This document shows positions 33,906 through 44,400 of a stretch of DNA of 64,000 nucleotides, piece by piece. Location of the stretch: positions 45,155,220 through 45,219,219 of the forward strand of contig OX387186.1 of the NCBI GenBank assembly GCA_947561395.2, given 5' to 3'. The translations under genes and the position numbers were made by a program. The notes under the pieces are model-generated. The model had not been told where the DNA came from and did no database searches. It saw only the letters and a program-made list of their open reading frames with translations. This stretch comes from Buxus sempervirens. Lineage: Eukaryota; Streptophyta; Magnoliopsida; Buxales; Buxaceae. How positions within the stretch are numbered: position 1 is the first letter of the stretch; each line of letters starts with the position of its first letter.

Positions 33906-35540
33906 CATTAATAGTTTTCTTTGTAATGATTCTTCACCTTAATCCTCCACAACCAGAATTATGCATCACTTCATGGCTTGCTTTCTCTAATACTACAATT
34001 TGTATTTAGGAATTTTGCTTGATAGCTTGAGAACAATAGCATCACATATTCCTCATCTCTTGAATTTATATTAGTCATTTTTTTTAAGGATTGAACAAAG
34101 TTCCATTAATTGAAAATAATGGACTTTCAGAAGTTCCTATGCCATCATATTGTCAAACTCCTAGTAACATAAACCATACATTATGAGCATTGAAACAGAT
34201 TGAACAACCACAAGGATATCTAAAAGAAATTTAATATACACAATCAACCAATTCCACACTGGAAGTCACTTTATTTGCATCAATATGTGCTATTAATACC
34301 AATCAAACAAAGCCAATTTTAATAGGAATCCATATGATATTTATGTCATATGAATTTTTTCTTTTTCGCAGCTGTGGAAGAACCTGGAGAATTCGATGCA
34401 GACTCTCCATTGCCGTCCTCATTTTTAGATACTTCAATGTGAAGCCTTTCCAACTAAGGTTTGTAGCCATATCTACACTAATTAGGAATTGCTCTAGAAA
34501 TTTCACTAAAAGATTTCCGCCAAACACAACAATCACAAAGAAATAGGAACAGATGCCCTATTCTCATGCAAATTCCAACCCAAACATCAGCTAATAAAAC
34601 TAAGTGCAAATAATGCAGAAAGACTGGAGATACAAATCAAATTCATACAAGGCGTATAAACAAAAACCCCAACAAAGACAAAAGATGAGAATAGGCAAAG
34701 CAAAAAATTCTATAAGCTTTGCCAATCAAGGGCATGGACCTTTGACATGGTGAATGCTTTTAGGGTAAACAGTGTCAACTAACATACACAAGTGGTGAGC
34801 TGTTCCTGTTGGCATTTTCTTCCGCTCGTGCAAAAAACCATCATTGAGATTTTAACCCTTGCCACTGTCCTTTGTCGTCGTCATCACCTTCGATCTCCCA
34901 TGGTTATCAAAGTGCAAGCTCTTCTCCAACCATAATTTTTGGAAGACTAGAGATTAAATGAAATCAATCTATATTTAATGAGCTCTTCACCTTCTTATGG
35001 TTGCAAGAAGAAAATCCCACCACATTCAAGAAACCTAGGGCTTGAACATTTGGTGTTTCTTCAAAAACAAAAGAGAAGACTAGATGCTAACTCACATATG
35101 CAACCAAGGGCATTTGGGTCTTTTTTGGAAGGTGTAAATGGCGTTAGCCCTTCAACTGACGGCAGGGGATATAAGTGCCTAATGCGCGAACATTGGGGGA
35201 GGTTAGTGATCGTTTTCAAACCTGAGGGGGTCTAACTGTATTTGTCAGAAACCTCAAGAGGCGTTTTTGCAAATTACCCTAAAGAAAAAGGAAAGAAATC
35301 AGGAGAGGAAAAAAAATTGGTACTGTGTGTTTCCTTTTCTATTCAAATCTATTCATGATAATCAATCATAATCCTGCGATTATTGATGCAATCTCAACCA
35401 AGATAATAAGACATCCTAGAAAAAAAATTTCAAGATTTAGAAGGAAAGAATCACAATCAGAACCAAATAAGCACCATTGGATAAACCTCTTCGAACAACA
35501 ACAAGAAGCCAACTACCAAATAGAAACATGATTAACATGT
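33906..35540 (+). other. MULE interior, non-coding right part
   Basis: No intact gene is seen. Near 35100-35279 is a phrase set (GGTGTAAATGGCGTTAGCCC, CAAACCTGAGGGGGTCTAAC, AACCTCAAGAGGCG, GCAAATTACCCTA) that resembles the terminal repeat of another plant DNA transposon, but the opposite end was not found. The rest is AT-rich with short unsupported open frames. Confidence 0.4.
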
Positions 35541-35650
35541 TAATCCATAGTCTGTACCTTCTCAGGATCACCTCCCTTGTCCGGATGATTCTTGATTGCC
35601 GCTTTCCTGTAAGCCTTCTCCAGATCTTTAGGTGTAGCATTCTTTGATTT
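35541..35650 (-). pseudogene. Captured DnaJ (Hsp40) J-domain fragment
   Basis: On the minus strand the segment reads KSKNATPKDLEKAYRKAAI and then KNHPDKGGDPEK. It includes the invariant HPD tripeptide and the helix II and III residues of a plant type-I DnaJ co-chaperone. It starts after a stop-containing TTTCTAG and ends at GAGAAG|GTACAG, which looks like an exon end with its splice donor; reading on gives VQTMD and a stop. No other J-protein domain (G/F region, zinc finger) is nearby. It lies close to the right inverted repeat of the MULE, so it is best explained as a host exon captured by the element. It is too short to act as a co-chaperone. Confidence 0.8.
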
Positions 35651-35699
35651 CTAGTCGAAGAGATAATCGCTTGATTTTGAGTCGAAGAGAGGGGGAGAC

Positions 35700-36065
35700 G
35701 GACGAGGGTTACAGATTGCTTGATTTCTAGTCGAATGTTGAGAGATGAAGGCGGTTTTGATGGAGATCGACAATGGGGTTCTGATGAAGTGGGCGTCTAA
35801 TGGAGATCAACAATGGGTTCTGATGGGAGGAAAATGTTAGAGATCGACAATGGAGAGCAAGATAGATTGGGAGAGTGACAATCGAGATGAGAGACAACTA
35901 CGGCAATGGAGATGAGAGTGAGATTGATTGTGGCAATGGAAATTAGAGACGACTACGACAATGGAGATCGATTGCAACAATGGAGACGAGAGACGACTGC
36001 AACAATTTGATGCGAAAGCGAGGGCGAGTTTGATTGCGGCAATGGAGATGAGAGACGACTAAGAA
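35700..36065 (+). repeat. Subterminal GACGACT/CAATGGAGAT repeat array
   Basis: Degenerate units built on GAGACGACTACGACAATGGAGATGAGAG repeat between the J-domain piece and the right inverted repeat, with GCAATGGAGATGAGAG, ACAATGGAGATCGATTG and GAGACGACTGCAACAA variants. Subterminal repeats are common transposase-contact regions in plant DNA transposons; that role here is inferred. Confidence 0.65.
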
Positions 36066-36071
36066 ATAATC

Positions 36072-36263
36072 GGGAACGAAAATGGGTTTGAAGATAGTGT
36101 ATTTTAATCTTGGGATGGTGTTGTGAATAAAAACGAACTGAGTCAAACTAACGGAGGCTTGTAACGTGAAAAATTAACGGGTAGATAACATTGGACGCGT
36201 GTCGCAATATGAGCCTAGGTCTGAGAGATGGTCAGAGGAAATGGTTAGAGAGGAAATTGATTG
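36072..36263 (+). repeat. Right terminal inverted repeat of the FAR1-type MULE
   Basis: Imperfect complement of 17915-18108, ending GAGAGGAAATTGATTG at 36263. Confidence 0.8.
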
Positions 36264-37020
36264 CTCACCTAGCCAAGTAATCCCAACCCTATTTCTCTCT
36301 ATCCCTTCCTCCCTTTCTTAACTCTCTGTTTCTATCAACTAGGACATGACGTCGGTAGAATGTTTATTATTTCCACCATAATCTCTTTCGTCGGTTCCTT
36401 TATTTTTGTAACTAGAGAACTCTACTAGGCTAGTGAATTTGGTTACCAATCTTTACTTTTATGTTAGAAATTGATTTATCTAAGAAAGTCTTGTCGAAAG
36501 AACTAATATTTATTTTTGTTAAACAATCGTTACACCTAAAAGCTTAAGCTGATAAGTGAAGGTGTTATTATGTATCTAAGAGGGCCTGAATACATTATTC
36601 CAACACTTGCCACACGTGCGACTTCGTATGGACACATACATGGGGAGGACAAATGGTAGTAGGTTTAAACCAGTACATACATCGTGTATTTGATGAAATT
36701 ATTAGGCAAAGTTGATTAGTAATTGATTTTAGTAAGAGAAATGAAATAAAATGCTCAAATTGAGATCTTGAAACCGGAATTTGATTTGAGAGAGAATTAA
36801 AGGTCTTGGGAGCTGAGACTTGTAAATTCTATTTTTTTGGTTCAGTCTGGATTTATTAACCGAACAAAATAGGTTTGATTTTTGGTTTGGTTTTCATTTT
36901 CTTCTTCCGATTTGTTCGGTTTTCGGTCGGATTTAGCTCAATTCAGTTCGGTTTTGGCTTGACCGTTAGACCGAACCTAACTGAACCATCCGAATACACC
37001 CTTAGATGCATGTGTTCAGC
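36264..37020. other. Upstream flank of the proteasome gene
   Basis: Unique-looking AT-rich sequence with an AACCGAACC/GGTTTGGTTCGG-type repeat at about 36830-37000. No gene is seen. The repeat ends only about 20 bp before the promoter motifs of the proteasome gene. Confidence 0.5.
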
Positions 37021-37175
37021 GTATGGGCCTCATAACCTAGTTTTTCTCTTCAGTGGAGACGAAGCCCATACACATTCTTTTACAACAAGAAACCTCAGAC
37101 CTTGGTCTCTACTTTGCTTTCCTTCCTCGTCTATCTCTTTCTCTCTGTCTCTAAAGGAGAAGGATCAGTAGCCAA
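37021..37175 (+). promoter_or_regulatory. Probable core promoter and 5' leader of the proteasome alpha-2 gene
   Basis: Two site II-type motifs, TGGGCC (37024-37029) and AGCCCA (37063-37068, the complement of TGGGCT), lie in opposite orientation about 35 bp apart. Such motifs are frequent in plant housekeeping promoters. A CT-rich leader (TCTATCTCTTTCTCTCTG) follows. The leader may be spliced: a CAAG|GCAAGC donor near 37175 and a TTGCAG acceptor near 38385 would form a 5'-UTR intron of about 1.2 kb. The exact start site is inferred. Confidence 0.5.
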
Positions 37176-38415
37176 GGCAAGCCTTCAAATTATTGGTTTT
37201 GATTTTTCTGATTTTATTCGCTAAAAATCTGTGATTTGATTCACCATTGATTAATTTGAACGATGCTCTACATATTTGCTTTTAGAATCGCTGTTTTGCG
37301 TTCTTCTTTGCATTTGAATCTAGTGTAGGCTTAATCTTCCATCTTTTATCTTCGCTCGTTGCCTGATTTTGTTGTTGTGGTTATGTTCCATGTGGTTTGA
37401 TTTTCGCATTAGAAATTTGGATTGCTTCGCCCTTACTGTTAAAGTTTCTCGGTTGTGCTTGGGCGTTTTAGCAGTGTACGAGAGTTAGATTGTCTTTGAT
37501 GCTGCATGTTGTCTATTGTGGTTTTTTCCTTTGAGATATGTTGGTTTTGAGCAAAAAACTTTGTAAAACATAAGATGTTACCGGGTAGCTTTTAAGCCTT
37601 GCTTTCGTTGGTTCCATCTTAGGTCATATTTTCGACCTTCTAAACTCTTTTTGATTCAGCAATTATTGTGATCTTTGTTACCCTCGTACGTCCAACGTTG
37701 CCATAAATACAAGTTAGGTTTCACTTAACGTTAATTATTCATAGATTTATATTTTGATTTTTTTAGTTTTTATAAATATGGGAAATAGATAAACAGGATT
37801 TTTCTATATTTTCGGTTTTGCATCTTTCATTATGAAAACTACAGACATTTCCCATGGTTATATCTTAGAACCTGTTGTGGAGCTAAGTGGAAGACCTGAA
37901 GAGAGAAACAGAAATGCAGAAGAACAAGAAGCAGAAGAAAACAAGCAGTGAACACCTTGTCTGCTTCATCATTTCTCTCTTTAAGTTTTTTGCTTCAAAA
38001 TCATATAAGCAATAAGTTCTAATGCCACCACCATTATATTTTCTCAAGAATGCAAGGAACCAGCATTCACTGCTTCAGTCAAAATGATGATACTTGTTTT
38101 TGAACTAAATCTTATCGGATTATTTTTAGAGTTAAGTTCTGAATGGTAAGATCAGGGTGATAATTTTTAGGATCTCTTTTTTGTAGAATTTGTGCTTATG
38201 ATTCAGATTAATGGGATTCAAAGTTATGTTTTTGGTTAAATAATCTCTAATTTTTGTAGATTAGAAAAAAAAAATTTGAGATCTCCCTTTTTGAATTGAA
38301 TTTTTGCATGTGGTCTAGTATTTTAAGTTGTTACTTTTTGTTTCTTGGTCGTCAGTCTGATTCTTATCTATAAACTATTTGCAGCTCTTTTTATCTCTTT
38401 CTGATTTGATGCACC

Positions 38416-41400
38416 ATGGGTGATAGTCAATACTCATTCTCTCTCACTACTTTCAGGTTTGTCCCCACAAGCAGTATATTCATATCACATCTGTAGTTTA
38501 TAGTCATTGATATGCTGATTCTGTAATGATAATGTGTTATGAAACAGTCCTTCTGGGAAACTTGTTCAGATAGAGCATGCCCTAACAGCTGTTGGCTCTG
38601 GCCAAACATCACTAGGAATTAAAGGTATTTTTATTCTTTCTATCTGTGAGCATCTTTTAATTCATAGTAACATCTATTTTCATTCCTGATGTCATTCTCA
38701 CCTTCCCTTATTCTGTTCCACATGTCATCCAATGAATTGGTATTGTAATTGATCGTTCCTGGTGAATGAATGTGAATCTCATTAGATAATGAATCGTTTG
38801 ATATGCTGCTTTATTTCATATATGCAATAGAGCTAGACTAGGTGATTTCATTAGCCAATGCTAGTATTGTACTTGTCTAGTCTATATCCCCCACGGTATC
38901 GCATGTATCTATATCTACTTTAAGTAGTATATCTATTCTCTTCTCGACTATAATTTCACTTTCTTTAAATTGAAAATCAGTCTGTCAGAGTCCTTTCCTT
39001 GGTGGCAGGATCCTATCATCGGTGTATCCTGCTGAGTCTAGGGTTTTTTTTGGGACTACTAGAAAAATTTGTTAAGACTTGGGACAGATAAAAGATAATC
39101 TGTTGAGTCTAGTTCTGGAGTGCTCATTCACTCCAAGTAAGTTTCTTCTAGTACTGTAAATCTATCAAGGATTCTTATCAATCTTGATCAACAAATCAAT
39201 ATCCTGTGGGTGGAAAAATAGATCTTTTTTAACTATTCAATTCAAATGTGTAAAATAATTAGGGTCCTAGCTGGATGAAATTTTATATGCAATGTGATCA
39301 GATCATTTGGGTTGACTTTTTTTGGGTCCAAGTGTTCATCTACGTGGCTTATCCGGATTCAATGGTCCTACATAATCAGAATGTGCACCGGTGATAAGTG
39401 CAATGTCATGGAATTTTGTGACGTTCCTGACAAGATTTTTAATTATAGTTTTTTGTAGGCAAAAGCTTCAAATCACATGACTCTTGAAAATTCGTTCATT
39501 TTTGTTGCCATTTTAGAGATATTCTGCTATGATATTTTCAGCTGCTAATGGTGTTGTTATTGCGACTGAGAAGAAGCTACCATCAATCTTAGTTGATGAA
39601 ACATCTGTGAGTAAATATTTTATTCAGAAATTATTTATCTGCAATTTTACAAGTTCTGCAATTGATGTATATATGTGGTTGGCAATTGCTCCTCATATGT
39701 CGGTTGCTTTTTTTTTTTTTTATCTTCCATGTCCTTTGATTTTTAACTTCACCTTAGATTGCTCGTCTCATCCCAGTGGTTATCCTTGGATTAATGAAAG
39801 CAGTATATTGTTTGTTTGAATTGTTAAAGATTGGTTGCTTTGTGCAGTTTTGCGTCTTATATACTGTAAAGTCTAGGGCATGTTTTCTTGTCGTGGTTTT
39901 CCTTCATTACCATCTGTTGGGCTGCTTACTTTTGAAGGACTCTTTGTTTTTAATCACACAAAATTTTATTGCATCCATGAAAAGTTTTGAAACTTTCTCC
40001 AAGTTGCATGAAAGAAGTCTCTTTTCCATACATTAATTTTTCTTGAACGATGCCAAGCAGTTTGAAAACTATTTAACTGAATCACACTTCTTTATTCTGC
40101 ATTGATTTTTTCAGTTATATAACTTGTGACGAACTTTTGGGCTTTTTTGTCACATTTTGGCAGTATCCTTTTGGCACATATTGGGTGCTGTCAATTCCCT
40201 TGTCTTTGGAAGAGATGGTTTTAAAAATAGGATATCTTATGGTGCATATAGCTTTTTTGTAAGATTGGGGGCTATGTGGTCAAATATATGCCATTGATGG
40301 ATGAATGATATCATTTTCATTGTTTGCTGCTGGTGATTTACTTAATTTTTATTTTATATTTATATATTACTCGAATATCTCTGGGAGATGGAAGATGGCT
40401 TGGTAGTGTTATATTAAAATAAGTTTCAAGATTTCGTATCTGTTTGAGGTGTCTGGGTAAAATATCTCTGTCTCTAAATATCAATCATCATTCCCATGTT
40501 TTCTTCATGGCTAATGTAGTCCCTCACCTTTTGTGGATGTCATTAACCACTTAGTAGTCAGAACAGTTCAAGCTAGGGGCATGCAATCAAAACTGTTCAA
40601 GCTTGGGGCATCATATTTTTGATGCTATTAATGAGGTTTAAAGTTTTGAATGTTTAAAGAAAAAGAATGAATAATGAAAGGAATATAGAAAAAGAAATGA
40701 GAGCGATGATGAGAAGTTTTGTGTCTGGAGTGAAAATCCCATCGCCTGTTTCTAGTCTAATAAGTTATTAAAATTATACCCTTTCGTTATTTAACAGCAA
40801 TTTATCACTCTTTAACATTTCCCCTCTACCTGGAGCACAAATGTGCTTCTTGGAAAAATTAACTTGAACTGATCTTGACTAAGGCCTTTGGTGGTTATGT
40901 CAGTCAATTGATCCAGTGACCTCACATATGAATCTTACAGTTCCCATTAATAGGGATTTGCCTCCAGCTACCTTCTTCACTGACCAGCTGTAGCTAGCTA
41001 AGGATGGGGCCTTTTGTTGCTCTTAGTCTCCTATAAAATTAACAGCTTTGATAATTTGTTGAGGAAATGGTAAATCCTGGTTATATCCCTTCAGATTTGC
41101 ATCTTGTGTAGATTCAGTTGTGCTGACTAGTTTTGTATATCTTTTAAACAGATGGAGGTCTCCAGGAGTGGGAAGAGTATGCTTTAACCCCAATTTCAGG
41201 AATTTATGTAGGAAACTGGTTTGAGAGGAATAGAGGATTCTTTGGAGAGTGATGGAGCAATATCCTTCTTATCATTGATTAAATCATCTTATTGGTGGAT
41301 GCTTGGGCGGATGTTGTTCCTAAGTTAAGTTGTATTTGGTTATATAGATCACTGAAGAATCATGGAGTTCTCCTCTCTAATGTGGGTTTGACGTGGGTCA

Positions 41401-44400
41401 GAGAGGAGAACTACATGAGAGGGATCATCAAACTTAATTTTGATGGGTTCTTGTTGGATAATCTAGGGATTGAAGTTGTATTTATCAAGACAAATATTCA
41501 TGTGCTAGTGTTGGGAGAAGGAAGTGAAATCCCATTGTTTTCACATTTGGACATAAAAAGTGACTTTCTTGGATGATTTATTGGTTGGTGATTCCTATTG
41601 TGCTCTTGGCCTCCTCCTTGGGTTGGTGGCTTGAATATCTTGTTCATGCATGTGCGAGGATTGGCTAATTGCCCCGCAGATTGCCTTGCCCCAGGCGGAC
41701 TGAGGAGAATGGATTTCTTTTCTGTCATTCTCTTAGAGGAAAGCTACATAGTGGGGGTTGATTGGGGTGCTTTTTGGGGTTTTGATTGCAATCGATTTTC
41801 CAGTGGTCTTCCTCCATTGTTTTTCTTTTCTTTGTAACTCTTCACTTTGAACTGATTCAGTGTGTGTGCACTAATTAGTTTTTTCCACTAGCATATACAA
41901 TCCCTGTTAGGAATCACAAAAATAAAATTGCAAAAAAAAAAAACAAAAAATGGAAATCCTAATAGTGAACTTCTCTCATAAAAAATAGGCATTCTCCTTC
42001 CGTTTGTTGTAAAAAAGTATACTTTCTATTAATTGACTTCACGAATACAGATTGGAAATCTACTTTCTTGTGTTGTTCATGAAACAAGATGGCACACAAC
42101 ATGAGTATATTTGATTGTCACAATGTAACTTCATGCTCATCCACATCAAGTCCAACTATTGGATTAAATTTTAACCAAATTAAATCACAAGTTTAGGTGA
42201 TATGTTTATATAATTGCTATCTTTACCAGATATTGCAACCACAATCTGTTTCTACTCTTCCACGTGAATAAATTTCCATCAACAAAAGCACAATATCCAA
42301 TAGTTGATCTTTTTACTTGATTGGATCCAACCTAGTCAGAATCTGGGTAGCTTCTAGCATAAGGATGTTTGATTCAAACCATAATCATGGGTGGTCATTC
42401 TGTTTCAGTCTAACATCCCTATTCCGGCATGTTTAAAAGGATATTGGAGTTGATTAATTTTGGATTCATTTCTTTCTGTTTTCTTCTTTGTGTAGATGAT
42501 TGAAATGGATTTAATAGTGACATTTGAATTTACCTGCAGGTTCAAAAGATTCAGCTTTTGACTTCAAATATTGGAGTTGTCTACAGGTTTCTTCCTATGC
42601 TTATTTTTGGTAGTTCAGAAGGTTTTTTTAATGCTATTATCATGCTGTAGGTGCCAAATTGCATTTGGCATGAGAACCAGTCATGGACAGTTGCAGCACT
42701 ATTGCCGTCAATGTCTCCCTATGTTTCTTAGTTCAAGGAGAAACACATCTTCATGATCTCATGGAAGAGTTAATAACTGTATGATCATGTGCCACATGTA
42801 TGCTTTTGTGAAGTAGGCCCCATGTTGAACCTGTAATAAAGGAGTGTGGTGTTATATTCTAAAAATGACAGCAGCTTATCTTTATTGGTTTAGTTGGATT
42901 TGTTTTCAGAGTTAATTACCTATGAGTTGCATTTTCAGCTTTACTATGAGAATTAGTTACGTGGCATATAAAAATAAGTTTGAAATAAGCTAGAACAACC
43001 TGTCAAATCTGTATAGTTTTGTTACTGAGGATTTTAGTTATCTTGTAAATTCCACTTTTAAAGTTGTACAAATCTAAGAGTGTCTGGATAAATTTATTTG
43101 TTTTCCTTTTTCTATTGGTTATTGTCAAAAGGTTTCAAATTAGTGGAATTAAGAACAATCATATGGAATATAATTTTAGTACAAATAGCTGTGGAGGCTA
43201 AGTAATGATAAGAACTGAGAATCATAAAAGTGATAAATTTCATTATCCTGGATCAATTATCTATAAAGAGAGGGTATGTTGATGAGATCAATACAAATAA
43301 TGTTCTTCAAAGATGAAGAAAATATTTTACTACTCGGCTGTGTGCAATGTGGATGAAGGGAAGAGTTCATAGATCACCTATTTGTTCATTGTAAATTTGC
43401 GTGGGATATTTTATGTTCTTTTTGTGTGGATTATTAATGTAAGGTGGATTTTCCTTTCAACAATAAAACTAATGAGTGAATGGAAGTGCTAAGATTTGGA
43501 TGGGAGGGGTCAGAAGCTTTTGATCCTCTATCATGTGGTGTTATTTGTATAGGATGAATTGAGGGGCTGGGCACAACAGGCAAGAGCAGCACTTCTACAT
43601 GTTTAGGTAGGGGGAACCCACCCAACATAGTGATTCCTCAGGTGACTAAAATGACGAGCATGGCAATAACCTTTATTGGAGATATGTGAGGTTCATGAAG
43701 TGGCGTCATTTATATGCTAACGGTAGAGTAAGAGGTGTGATTTGTTGGGATTATAGCTTGTGATTTTTCAGGTAACTAAAATGACAAGAGAGACATTTTA
43801 TTGGAGATATGGGAGGTTCATGAAGGCCTCATTTAGCTGCTAAGGGGTAGTATAGAAGATGTGCTTACTTGTTGGGAATGTTGGATATACCTATGAGTGA
43901 CTATTAAAGGGTGTCTGTTTCACCTTTGTGCTTTTTGGAAGCTTGTATAATAAAGTGGTTTGGCTGATTTCAGAAGCTTATGAGTAATATATAGCTTGGA
44001 TGTTACTCATTGTTGGCTAGACTCCTAGCTTCATGTTTTGGTGAAAATGATTAACGGTGACCAGCAAGAATCTTATTCGGGTTGGCAACATGAATCCTTT
44101 TTCTCTATTGAAATTTGTCAAAATCTATATCTTTACTTAGATCATCTGCATTAAATTGTTTTGGATTGGCTCATTCATGTCCTTTTTTGGTTATTCTTGA
44201 GTTCTACCTTGTTGATCCTTCAAATTGCACCCTCTCACACCTTTGAATGCATTTCTGAGTCTTTGTTTAACATTGTTAAACCATTTTAATGTACTTTTCT
44301 TTGTCTTGTCTTCTATTTGGTCTTTTGCTAGAAACTCTTAAATGTGTTAGTTCCTTACCTTATTCTTCATAGTTTTTTCTCAAATCCATCATAGCACAAT

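Larger units (their letters stand above)
17915..36263 (+). mobile_element. FAR1-type MULE enlarged by nested insertions
   Basis: Inverted repeats of about 190 bp mark the ends: 17915-18108 (CAATCAATTTCCTCTCTAAC inward) and 36072-36263 as its imperfect complement, sharing GCCTCCGTTAGTTTGAC and ATCTTCAAACCCATTTT. Removing the insertions 18468-25465 and 28393-33503 with their duplications leaves about 6.2 kb, a normal size for an autonomous FAR1-related MULE. Inside are a broken FAR1-like transposase (27640-33905), a DnaJ J-domain piece (35541-35650, minus) and a subterminal repeat array (35700-36065). No 9-bp target duplication was found at the outer edges. Confidence 0.75.

Noticed and set aside
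35100..35279. Separate DNA transposon ending in GCAAATTACCCTA
   Set aside because: It looks like a terminal repeat, but no opposite end or target duplication was found, so it is noted only in the segment description.
17906..36272. 9-bp target duplication of the FAR1-type MULE
   Set aside because: The flanks CTCTCTTTA and CTCACCTAG are not convincing matches, so I did not claim one.
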